Below, piece after piece: positions 12,966 to 24,329 of a DNA stretch of 64,000 nt. The notes below the pieces were generated by a model that was not told where the DNA came from, did not search any database, and saw only the letters and a program-made list of their open reading frames with translations. Position 1 is the stretch's first letter, and every line of letters begins with the position of its first letter. This DNA is from Taiwanofungus camphoratus (taxonomy: Eukaryota; Basidiomycota; Agaricomycetes; Polyporales; Taiwanofungaceae): NCBI GenBank assembly GCA_003999685.1, contig CP021224.1, positions 434,001 through 498,000 of the forward strand, given 5' to 3'. Both the position numbers and the translations under genes were made by a program.

Positions 12966-15274
12966 ATGGACAGTCATCCCTCTCAATATTCACAAGGCAT
13001 GTCGACCGTTGAGAGCCCCTACTCGCAACAGTCGCAGCCTCAGAGCCAGCAATGGTCGCAACAAACCCCGCATCTCATACCCCCGTCGCACAACCAGTCT
13101 TCTTTTCCGTCTCCGTCTTCCCCGACGGCTTCGCTAAGTGAGCAGCACTATCCACCTTATTATCAGCAACAGCAGCCACAACAGCAACATTCAGGTCAGT
13201 CTGGAATGAATGACGGTATCGTCGACCGTGTCGTCGACAGGTCTTCTACTGCGTTATCGCTTAACCTGTCCTCCTTGTCCGTTGCTTCGCCCACCAACTT
13301 GTCACCGATAAACCCTTCGCCCCATCCATCTACTCAGGCGTCCACCCACGTATCGCCCATCACGCCCATAAGCCCGTCGACCGCGGGTCTGCACCCTCAG
13401 ATTTCGGCCCACCATCATCATTCCCATCACCATCACCATCCCCACATGCAGCAACCCTTCCAGTTTGCAGCACCGGACCATGGTGTCCGCTATGATGAGG
13501 GCCATTATGACTATAGTGGAAGGCGTCTAACGAGTAGCCGCTCCTCCTCCTCCTCGGAGAAGTCCGTGCCGCGTAAGAGAAGTTTTCCGACTGTTTCAAC
13601 GCTGGCAACCTCCGTAGAAGAAACAGCCTACGATCATAGTATGGGTACGTCACCTTACGATGAGGTGGACATGTCATATGGTGGCCTGGATGCGGAGGGT
13701 AGTCCGATCGACGGGAGCACGAGCGGTGGCGAACAGGATGATCAGTTGAAGCCTATGGAGGGCCAGATACCTACTGGTGGTGGGGTTCATGCAGGGATGC
13801 CCTCCTCAATGGGCCTTCTTGGTAAACCCTTGGGAACAAATAACTTTGTGACTAAGCTCTATCAGTGGGTAACCTTGCTCTGCATCGCTTATGCCCTTGT
13901 GTATACGAACTTCTCGAATCTACAGGATGATAAACGACCCAAAATCAGCTCAGTTCATAACCTGGACAGAACTTGGAACCAGGTATGTATTTTTCATCAG
14001 TTTTGTCTAATTTGGGTCGGTCATGCTTTGTCAGCTTCGTGGTATCCAACGTTGGCGAATTCAGTCGTACGATCTTGGGTTCACATTTCAAACACAACAA
14101 CGTCAGGATCCTGACATATGTTTGATTGCCGTCTGCTAATCAATGTCGTTGCCAGTTCTCCAGCTTTGTGAGGCAGCTGAACATGTACGGCTTCCACAAA
14201 ATCAATCGTGTGAGTTTCCCCCAGTCGTTGAGCGTGATATTGGAATCGAATGACACGGTGCTACAGACTCCACGGGCTCAGCGTACCTCTGCCGACGTGC
14301 AAACATGGGAGTTTTCCCACCACAAGTTCTTACGTGGGCGACCTGACCTGTTGGAGGAGATAAAGCGGAAGGCGCTGGAGCCAGATCCCGCGCTCAAGCA
14401 TCGGGTCGAACTCCCGGGAGAGGTCGCCGCCCAGCTATCTCAAGTACGAGAAGATAACCGCAGATTACTACTTGCCCTACATACGGAGAAGAATAAGGTT
14501 GAACGCCTTGCCAATGTCACAAAAGCGATGTATGATGTGATCGTGAAGGCGTTCCCAGGAAATGGTGAGCTCTTTGTTGTTCAGATGTAGATAATACATA
14601 ATGCCTTTCAAGTTCCAGTGCCGTTTCCTAGTGATATTTTGGAATCGGGGGACAGCCCAAACATTTATGTCACGTCCCCGACAGGAGGTGGTCCCCATTC
14701 ACACTTCCCGCCCTCGATATCATCTCTCAGCAGTGCCTCTCTACACTCCCTACACTCTCTTAGCCCGAGTTCTAGCCCGACTGCTGCCGAGTTCCCTTCA
14801 CACACACATACACCTCAGACACTCTCGCGTCAGCATAGTTTTCAGCATTTACCATACGAAGGCGCTCCGTCGATGCTCCCACATTCGCTAGGACACGGAG
14901 TGTCCACCGCGAGGTACGAGACCGCAATTTCTACGCCACTTCCGCCATCCCCGGGACCATTAGACTTCGATGATCTGCAGGGACGCGGCGGCGTAAAGCG
15001 CCAGCGCACAAATGCGCCGCCTGCTGCGCAGAGCACGGGTGCTAGCGGTGCTGACCAGTCGAAGAAGGGGTCACGTGCCAGAAGTGACTCCGCGCCGTTA
15101 GGCTACGGACTTGCCTCTGGCTGGACGCAAACTAGACCACGCAGTGGGAGTGGACTGGGATCCCGGGGAATGCGAAGAGATGAACTGCCAGTTCCGAACA
15201 TTGGGGCGCTGTCGCGCGGGCACACGCTGCCAATGCTCTCTATACCCTCCTTGGCAAAGCCGCCCCCTAGTTGA
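12966..15274 (+). CDS. Heat shock factor-type transcription factor
   Basis: Exons by eye: 12966-13864, 13926-13982, 14035-14101, 14156-14209, 14267-14564, 14619-15274. The N-terminus is Gln/Ser/Pro-rich with a His run (about residues 148-160), a typical disordered activation region. The HSF DNA-binding domain begins with NNFVTKLYQMINDPKSAQF and continues through FVVSNVGEFSRTILGSHFKH, NNFSSFVRQLNMYGFHKINR and WEFSHHKFLRGRPDLLEEI, with the recognition helix SFVRQLNMYGF intact. A coiled-coil stretch (LSQVREDNRRLLLALHTEKN and on) follows, as expected for HSF trimerisation. A Ser/Pro-rich C-terminal tail ends IPSLAKPPPS. The domain is split by four introns, and its perfect reconstruction supports the splicing. 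Family role: nuclear trimeric factor binding nGAAn repeats under stress. It could also be an SFL1-type relative rather than the main HSF1. Confidence 0.92.
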
Positions 15275-18200
15275 CTTGGCGTAGCATTGCTTTGTTGTGT
15301 TGATAGTGAGGAAAGTTCTGCAAAACGAGGAAACCGGATTACTGCCTTTCGTCTACTGGACTTTGCAATGTCCTGGTGCTTTGTTCTTTTGCCCGACCTT
15401 CTTGGAACAATGTGTACATGTATTACCTCTTCCACTCGTTTCACGTCAAAGAAGAAAAGTCCATCACTTTTTCGGATCCTCTAGCATCTTTTGTGCATAT
15501 CAGACTGCTGTCGCTCCTTTTTGCTGTTTGTTACATAGTTTTTTGTGCATATAGGTTGTACTTCGTTTCCGCTGTGCGGTTGGTCTGTTCTTTCCGCCGT
15601 CTTCGCCGAGGGTTTCCCCGCTCTACCAGTGTCGTTGGGCTTTGGGCTTTGGGCTTTGGCTTCCTCTCGCAATTTCTGACCATGTCCTCCTTGCCATCCA
15701 TTCATAGACGTGTATTAACAAGCATTGTGCTGTTGACATTCTGAAAGCAAACAAATCCATCATAGCTGACTCACCATTAACATCGCTGATCCGACGTCTC
15801 AAGTCCACCACGTAGCATACTGAGTAGCTTGTTTGAATAAGAAACGTTTGTAAGGTGAGGGAGGACTCACCAAGTTAGTAGAACATACAGGAACTTTTCA
15901 TGTCAGGATACATGGATAACTTGTTTTACATTGTATGGTGGCTCTTAATTCAACGGAGACAGTCTAACAGCTAGCGGGTAATACGCGAGCACGTAGAATA
16001 GTTATACCAGACCAGATCGGACTTCATCGGCATCGTGCAAGCAGGTTGGCAGATTAAAATCACAACAAGGAACAAAAGGCAAGGCTGCAGATGGTCCATT
16101 TGTTTTGCGACCTTCCAAAATCATCGATCCATATTGGCGACAGTAACGCAACGTGGAGATGACATCGAGTCTTCAAACACATGGTTGGGGTGAAGACTGA
16201 CGTGAACTGGATTTCAGACATCCACTGGCTTTCAGATAGAAGAGGTAAAAGCGGAGTGGCTTTGGAACTCAGCTCTTAGAGGCGTTCATGACATCCGAAT
16301 CTTATGTTCAGGCAGAGGAGGACCATTGCAAAGGGCATTTAGGCAGCACTCCTAAACAAGCCAAGACGATAGAGCGAGGTGGGTCAGAAGTTGCAATATG
16401 TGGGGAGACTCATACCACGGGCATGGCTTCTTGACCAAAAATTCAGACATACGTTAGTGGTACCTCCGACGATATTACAGGACGCACATGGGAGCGAGAT
16501 GCGCTCCTAAGCAAGTATTGTCACCAACAGCTATATCGCCGCAAGACAAACTTCAGTCCATTGGATTAGTCTTACGTTGAGTTGACATACCTACGAAAAC
16601 AGGGAAATAGTTGGATATCCTGATTCGATTTGTACGCTGAATCAATTCACTAAGTCTGAGATATCATGTCACCAGTATCAACTCTTTGACGCAGGGTCCG
16701 CCCGCACGACTAGCGCTCACCTCGCCCGTCACGGTTGCACGTTTTCAGGACCACATCACTTTAGCTCGGGCCTCTTCAACCCAGGGTAGCATTATATTTA
16801 GCCTACCATGACGCCCTACCGATAAGAGCCTCGCCAGGTTCCTTTGCGGAAACGAAATTACAAACGAGCTGCAAAAGAGGACTGCTTGGCTGGCAGAACG
16901 GCGGCCAGCTCCTACCGCCGGAATCAACTTAGCATACGTGTAGCATGGACATCCTGCGTGTTATGGAAAGCTTGAACCGCAAAAAGGACCGGCAAGACGC
17001 TTGGTGAGCGCTGAGTGCCACACCGCGCTCCACGGTCATTCATTATTACAGCATACGGCACGCTTTATCTCCTGTATTTCCCAAGTTGTCATTGGTTGAT
17101 GGCGAGTGATAGCAGCAGTGTCTGTCCATACGGCAGATCAGTGGCAGAACAACAACTTCTATCTGCAGAAGATTTATTAAGTGGTATCGGCGGTCATGCA
17201 CGGGCAAAAATGACTTGGTGCCTACGTGCCTTGATGCAGGATACCATGAATTTTTTGGGGTACTTTGACCGGAGGTACGCTGTTTGAAACATTTTCGAAC
17301 TCTCGGCGCTCCTGCGAGACGCCGATAATCGTTGACAACGTCTTACCGACTCTGCTGCCGAGAATACTCCTGAAAAGCAATAGCTTGTAAACTATTTAGA
17401 TTAAGAGGAAATCTGACGCGTTTACCAACGAGAGGAAGGACTCTGAGTGCGAGTGCGAAAGAATAGGACTGGACAACTACGAGCGTCTATTGGGCGTTTA
17501 GACAGCGGTTCGTCTTGACATTGAGTGAACAAAAAAGGACGCTATCACGTCAGGAGTAGACGTACCACCGATGAATAAGACCAGTATAGAAGTCGGAGAA
17601 TTGACGAGAATAGAAATTCGAGGCGAGTGTATTCAGCATACCAGACACATGCAACATTTCCAGCCCGAGGAATCCTCCGAATACCACCACTCCTGATTTT
17701 TTTGATGCTCCGGTTATAATCAGGACAAGGCGAGGTTACATCCTGCCGTACTGAGCATTCCTTCAGTCGACCAGGAGATCTCTGAATTCGTCCGTGAAAT
17801 GCCCGAAATTTCGATATGCGTGGACAAGTTGTCCCGAGTGAGTCACGCTGTGAGTTTTTAACATATTACTTCAGCCGCTGAGATTATCAATAAGGTCCAT
17901 CCAGATCTGATCAGCTCGTTCGTATGCACAGGAACATACTGACGCGTCAGGAAACTCGCCTAGCTAGCATCACCTTCCCGTCCCCTAGTTCTCTCTCCAC
18001 GGGCCGTCTCCTTTTCGTAAGCCAGTTCCACACAGCTAGAAATTCTCTCGGTGTTGTGCATACAGTCAGCAATGACACCGACTCCAGCACTCTGACCATT
18101 CGCGAAATATGACCTTCCTTCCTCCATTCCGGCAACACTCCTGCAAGCCATATATGTAGACTTTCGGTTTCTCCTTCCCTCAGAGCAGTACAGTGAGTGC

Positions 18201-19428
18201 GCTGTGAGCAAACAAAAATACTACGGGGGTATCCGGGCGTGAGCGCGGCGAGAGGTACAAGACAACAGATGAAGGTGAGGAGAGGCGCTCTTGCCAGACA
18301 AATACAGACGCGTATTTGGAGCCTGGTTCGGCAGAGAATATTTTATTTGAGAGGGAAAGCACACAGGGAAGACAAGTTAGATGAAGTTGAGGTCAGCCTG
18401 TGCGATTCCAGAGACATGATGTTGGTCGGACAGCGGCGACTACTTGGTCCCGATAAATACATGGTCTTGCCTTATTAGGACAGAATAATCTTATCTGGTA
18501 AGTCTAGCGTGTTCTTACCTCCAGCTACATTCGTCCTCTGCCACTATCACTCGTATGTTGGTAAAACGAAATAAACCAGACGCCAAGATTACTTCCGTTC
18601 TTCAAGCTTCATGTTCCTGATATCGCATAGTTCCGTGGTCGTCCTGACAGTTGCGGTTCGTTCGCTGCGGCAGCCATGACAAGCACGATTCAAAATCTTC
18701 ATAGCCAAGTCCCACAATCATTTCAATGGCGCACCTTCTTGAAGAGAGAACGATAAGAAACTTGGAACCACCACCACAACACATCCTGAGGACACTCAGC
18801 ATGTAATTGCCAGGGTATCAGATATTCCGTCCATATTATCGTCCTCCAGTTCACCAACAGAAGGACAATGTCCATAAACATTGCTTACGGCGCTTGCACT
18901 GCTAGATATTTTGTGGACGGTGGGTAGCTCTAACTGCGTATGTAGGCCAGGTGTCTACTTTAGCAGCGCATGTAAAAACCCGTAGGAACGGGTGACATAA
19001 ACTCGACTGCAACAAACGTTCCGGGCTGACTACGATGCCAATAGCAACAAGTCTGGGCCGACTTCAAGTTCCACTTCTCATCAGGTCTTATCAAAAGCGC
19101 TCTGTTCAAAAGGTTTGGTCCTAATGCAACGTCTCCAAGTGATTGTACCTTGCAATCAGCGGCAATTCAGCGCTATGAATGCGGTACCCCGGCATTGTCA
19201 GTTCCGTGTGCATGAAGCTGGTGTTACTACAGTTTGACTACCACTACCGATTAATTGCCTGAACTGTTCAAATCTAAGCAGTATCAAGGTCAAGGTAAAC
19301 GAGCTTGCCATCTATTGCGAAACAAGGATACGTACGCTGGAAAAGGAATGGAGGTTGTTCGGATTCGATAGATGCGCGTAGTCTATCCGATAAAGTAACA
19401 CGTCGTAACCATTGTCAGTACGAGCTCG
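15275..19428. other. Gene-poor 4.1 kb stretch, only weak candidates
   Basis: After the HSF 3' end I recognise no family. Two weak coding candidates are noted separately: a two-exon Cys-containing minus-strand tail at 16506-16286, and a 38-codon plus-strand exon-like segment at 17724-17837. The rest shows short open frames only. Confidence 0.35.
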
Positions 19429-20737
19429 CTACGGGAACCAATATTCGTGTGCACTGGTCTCTTCATGTTCGCTTGAGCCAGGATTATAAAGAACCGCCCG
19501 ACTATTGTAGCACACCACACCTAGGCAACTTTTCGCTGCCCGTAACTTGGGCACGCGCATGACGACTGCATCCATAGCTTCATGAGTCCAACTGTGGGAG
19601 TCGACGGTCTTGAACAAGCGGAAAGTGACGACGAGGTGCGGCAATTCTCGGACCAAATCGGCGAAATTCTCGTCAATTCGCTGCCAGTCCAGGATGGCCA
19701 CATCGGTAGGGCTATAGAGCTCGAGGCTGAGCTCGACATCCTGCAGGTCCGGATGGGTATCGTGGAGTTGTGACAAGGCGTTAGGCACCCAGTCAAACTC
19801 ATCTCGATATAGGGGGAACCGGCCATCGACATAACATCCAAAATGAAACGAAACGAGCCGGGTATTATATGACATATCTAGATGTCGAGGTGTTATTGGT
19901 AACTCTGCGAAGCGCACACAATCATGATCAGCTGGATGTGATATCTAGTCACGAAGCGCGCTCACCATCGCCACTTATTCGGCTGTCAAATGCAATATCC
20001 AGACGCTCCAACGACGTCCCAGCTGCCTGGAGCAAATCTTGTACGGTGGAATGTATCATACCGTTGGATGGACTGGCATTCCAAACCATGTGAAGATTGC
20101 GGAGGTGGAGCTTGATGGAACTTCTCAACAGCCAAGAAATCATGCGGCTTGAAGAAAACTGCACGGTAAGAGTGTCGATTACAGTATTCTGAGTTGGGGT
20201 AATAGCGGGGGAATCCTGTAGGTTGAATGGGGTGAACCAAGTCGCTGTCGTAACATGTACAGCGGAGAGACTCTGGCATGCACCGAGTAACTGCGGGAAA
20301 ACATCTCCTTCTAAATGTACCGATACAAGGGAGAGCGTCTTGACCACGGGAAAAAATGCGGACAGATCCCTTCGATTCTCCCCCGACAATTCCAAATGCC
20401 AATCCTTCAGAGTGAGATGTTCGACGTTGTTTAACAGCAATAGAATCCGAGGCAATTCGGAACACTCTAAGGAATTTCTTGGGTGAGACTTGAGGTAGAG
20501 AACACGTACATAGCGCGCAACGTCCGGAGATTGCTCAAGGATTCGCTCCAAGCGCGCATACGCTGCAGAGTCTAAAAGGCTGACCGTGTTGAATAAATGT
20601 AAACGGGTGGTCGGGAGCCAGGCACGATGAGTAAGACTGCAAGCGCCAAGCGCGCAGTGATCATCCCAAAGGTGATCTAAGATTATATCACATAACTCGG
20701 GGGGCAACCGAGCTTGTGATACTAACTGCATGGACAC
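19429..20737 (-). CDS. F-box protein with LRR-like repeats
   Basis: Two exons, 20737-19966 and 19904-19429, joined by a 61 nt GTGAGC...GCAG intron that removes the in-frame stop and restores ISGD-ELPITPRHLD. The N-terminus is an F-box: LPPELCDIILDHLWDDHCAL, then CSLTHRAWLPTTRLHLF. Irregular leucine-rich units follow (VEHLTLKDWHL, VKTLSLVSVHLEG, LRNLHMVW, LQDVELSLELY). Family knowledge: such proteins are substrate adaptors of SCF ubiquitin ligases through Skp1. Agaricomycetes carry hundreds of divergent copies, and the target of this one cannot be inferred. The reading frame is intact. Confidence 0.85.
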
Positions 20738-21714
20738 AGCTGTTATACGGGAGTCAGGCTTGAATGATAGTCAGACTTCGCCAACGGTAAAGAGTTTGCA
20801 ATATATCACTGAGAGCAGGCTATATGATGACGTGTAGAAGGGAATTGTCCACAAAGCTCAAGACAGATCTAGGGAAGATTAGTATGCAATTCTCACATCG
20901 TTGGACTTACGCTGACCTTAATATTCAGCAGTGTGGTCCGTGAAGTAGTTGTCCTGTGGGATGTTGAGTCGCGACTTGTTCTGTGAGAGTCTCAGGCACG
21001 TATAAATTATTGGGCGCGCGTTTACGTCATAAATACTGATTATAATAAGTAGGCTGCAGAGGACGATTAACATTTCAACAACCACCTTATTCAAGCTTCA
21101 AGGTCGTTACTTACCGCATGTTCCCTTGTTTATTTGGACTTGTCAGTAGGATTGTTGGGTGTATCTCTCTCCTTCACAACCACGTCTAATCACTGAGACA
21201 GAGAACTGTTTGTTCAGGACCTTTCATCTGAGTCTAGACAGTAGGACTTGTAGTCTCTAGGCCTACTCTCAAACAAGTCTGCAATATGAGCTTGTTCACA
21301 GGGGAAGGTATCGTCTACGCTGCCTTTTCCTCGAAAGACAATGCGTCTGAACCAGCCTTACAAGCATGCTTCAGCCCTTCTGTATCGCGTGCAGTGCGAG
21401 AAGCCTGGGGTCCGCAGTCCAACTTGTTTTGTGTCATCTATTGTATACGACTATTCTGTGACGACAGTGGCGCATGGCGGGACCATCGCAAAGTCTCAGA
21501 GAGACCAGCGAAATGTGCAGTATTTCTGTGACAGTAAGCGAGACGAGTGGTACCAAAGGTGGGTGCACCGCAGGTCGATATTGAGGGATTATGCGTTGAT
21601 AATGATAATGTCTGAAGACTTTCGGAGAAGCCCATAGCTGTCCGTCCAACAACTATTCAGGATTCTTTTCTGCATACCTCATACCGAGCCTTAACACTAG
21701 ATTTTCCTTTCTGC
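20738..21714. other. Intergenic, no confident gene
   Basis: This lies between two divergently transcribed genes. Two overlapping plus-strand frames near 21286-21637 stay open for 80-100 codons but resemble nothing. They are more likely chance. Confidence 0.4.
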
Positions 21715-22426
21715 ATGGATAATGAAGTCTGTGGTTGCAAATTTCCCGGTGCCCATCTACAAATATGTCCTTGATGGTTCGTGTACCTGCTATTTGTATA
21801 GGATCTCACTGACGTGCTGAAGGTCGCGGTGAATTGAGCATTCAACCTTCTGCAACCACCCCTTCCCCTTTCAACATTGAAAAAGACCCTTGTGGACCCG
21901 CACATCAAGTACACCCATTGAAAAGGCCTTTGTCTACGGATGATACTCCACAATCTGACCGCCGACCACGCAAGAAAACTCGTACCGATAATGTGGACTT
22001 GAAGTCGAAATTGATGTCTCCAGCTCACGTTGATACTGAACCTATATCAAAGCTGCGTAGCATTAAAGCAAGAAAAGTACCGGAGGTTGATCTGCGTAAG
22101 CTATCCGCTCGTGTTGGCAAGAAGGCCGCCGTGTTCAAATATCAGAAGATTCACGATTCTGTCTCCAAGAAGGAGGAGAATAGGTAAGTTGCACTCGTTC
22201 CTTACGAGAGACAGGTGCTCGATTTTTGTGTAGCATTAAGACCCCAGACTTCTGGAGCTCACTGACTGAATCCACTCGCTCCCTGTCTCGCATATCTGTC
22301 TCGGTCGCCTTACGTGCCTTACAAGCTGTATCCACGTCCAAAGCTACCCAATTTAAGCCAGGCTCTCAGCATCTCGGCAAGGAGTTTCGGTGCCTCCACA
22401 CTGCCAGCACAATCAGCCCTGCTTAG
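21715..22426 (+). CDS. Basic, probably nuclear protein of unknown function
   Basis: Proposed exons: 21715-21748, 21823-22183, 22234-22426. The protein is about 195 residues, lysine/arginine-rich, with strong nuclear-localisation-like clusters (RRPRKKTR, then KARKVPEVDLRKLSAR). Its C-terminal part looks helical (TPDFWSSLTESTRSLSRISV, then VALRALQAVS). I do not recognise the family. The second intron is well supported, with GTAAGT donor and TGTGTAG acceptor rejoining the frame. The first exon is a guess: it uses the ATG at 21715 and a GTGCCC donor, because the long frame has no upstream ATG of its own. No neighbour suggests a role. Confidence 0.55.
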
Positions 22427-22791
22427 ATTTCACTCCCTCGATTATCGATTCTTCTGCTAGCTTGTACCACCCTGGAATGATATCTGCTACCGGCCGAGTG
22501 TTCAATTGCTGTTCCATTATCTTGATGCTCTGCCCTGTATGTGATTCAATGTCGGATTAGAACTGATGTATTCAAGCCCTTGTCTTGAACGTTTAAGGAG
22601 ACAATATAGAGTATGCAACGAATGTATGAATCTTTTACGGCCGAAATTACAATATAAGTCATGACCGAATTCATTTCGTGAAAAGTCGGGCTTGATTTTC
22701 CCACGATGTATTGTGTAGTGTTTGCTCAAGGCCGACTCCGTCACTTCCTGCATTTGCCAGCCAGTCTACAACGATTGTAAATTGACGACGG

Positions 22792-23783
22792 ATGGCGTCC
22801 AGGATTGCAGTTAACTCACTGAGGGCGTCAGGTATGCCTCTGTCCTATTCTGTGTCAACTATATTTTCAATTTGTTTTCAACATGTAGCATCGAAAGTGC
22901 GGCCGCAGATGGTTGCCGCCCCTTGGGCCATCCAAGCGTATGTTTTCAGCCGTATAAGACGCATCTATCTCATGATTTACTACTGCATGTCATATGCATA
23001 CTATATGGGTCTGTAGCCGTGGGATGGCGAGCTCATCGAACCCCCCTCCTCCTGCCGAACGCGCGTCGGAACTCATCAACAAACTGCCCTCGTCTCCGGG
23101 TTTGATCACTAAAACGGGGACTGTGGTCCTGGGCACTGGCCTCCTTGCCACGGCGATCTCGCAGGAGTTGTACGTGGTGAATGAGGAGACGGTGATCGCT
23201 GCTGGGTTCTTCATCCTTCTCACGTTCATCGCCAAGGTTCGTGAATCAAATGCGCGTTCTTTACCTTGCTATGGTATAAACTCAGTGCCGTTGTACATTG
23301 CTAGAGCATCCGGGAGCCCTACCGTGACTGGGCGGAGGGCCATATTCAGCGTATCAAGGGTATTCTTGAGCAGTCTCGTGCAGAGCACACGCAAGTTGTA
23401 AAGGACCGCATCCAGTCTGTGGAGCAGATGAAGGATGTCGTTTCTATCACCGAGGGACTTTTTGCGCTTTCCAAGGAGACTGCTCAGTTGGAGTCTCAGG
23501 CGTTTGTGCAGCGTCAGAGGGTCGCTCTTGCGACTGAGGTCAAGGCCGTGCTGGACAGCTGGGTGCGACACGAACAGCAGCAGAAGGAGAACGAGCAGGC
23601 TGAGCTTGCCAAGACCATCATCGAGAACGTGATGAAGAGCATTCGGGATGAGAAAACACAGAGGGATATCCTGACTAGTGCTGTTGCGGAAGTCGAGCGT
23701 GAGTTCCCACTCTCTCTCATGGTCAATTCCCTTCCTCATTGTCTTCATACCCTTCAGAGCTTGTGAAGAGCAAGGCCATCTAG
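22792..23783 (+). CDS. ATP4: Mitochondrial ATP synthase subunit b (F0, peripheral stalk)
   Basis: Exons: 22792-22831, 22889-22937, 23017-23236, 23305-23698, 23758-23783. The product, about 242 residues, starts with a mitochondrial targeting peptide (MASRIAVNSLRASASKVRPQ) and a likely processing region before PAERASELINKLPSSPG. Two adjacent hydrophobic helices follow (TVVLGTGLLATAISQELYVV and TVIAAGFFILLTFIAK), then REPYRDWAEGHIQRIKGIL and a long charged helix. It ends EQLVKSKAI. This order (two N-terminal inner-membrane helices, then a matrix stalk helix) is the fungal Atp4 layout and length. The protein forms the peripheral stalk that holds F1 against rotation. All four introns are 56-79 nt GT-AG and rejoin the frame. 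Confidence 0.93.
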
Positions 23784-24329
23784 AGTATAGTATTCCTGTA
23801 GTGTCCATTCATCATAGGATCCCAATGAATGATCGTTGCACATTTAAAACCCCCCTGCAAGCTAATATTGGGCTCATGAAAACTCTGCTATCATGAATTC
23901 CTCCCCTTCGCGATCATCTAGGCTGATCTGTAGTTTGTACCGGTGTACATGCTGGTCCTGCCTACTGATGGCTTTTGACGTTTGAGAGACCGAATTAATC
24001 CGACAAGTACTATTTTGAGCCTCTTAAATAGTGGCAGTAAGTGGAGTGCACGTGCAACATAGCGGCTGGTACAACAGTAGCTGAGTAGCTTGACCGCTTC
24101 ACTTCTTATCACTCCTATTGGTTTTCACTGCAGTGTCTGCGTTCAGTCCAAGGGCTGACTGACGCCTTCAAAAGGGCTCTAGTGAGCGTAGTTACAAGGA
24201 ATCGAGGCCGCGTGATTTGCAGCCGAGCCGTGACGACCTCGACGCGTTCAATCTGCCCCGCGGCAGCGTGTTCTTCAAGTTGCTTCAAGTCGCGTTCTTT
24301 CAATCCACTCATTCTCTCACTCGCTCACC

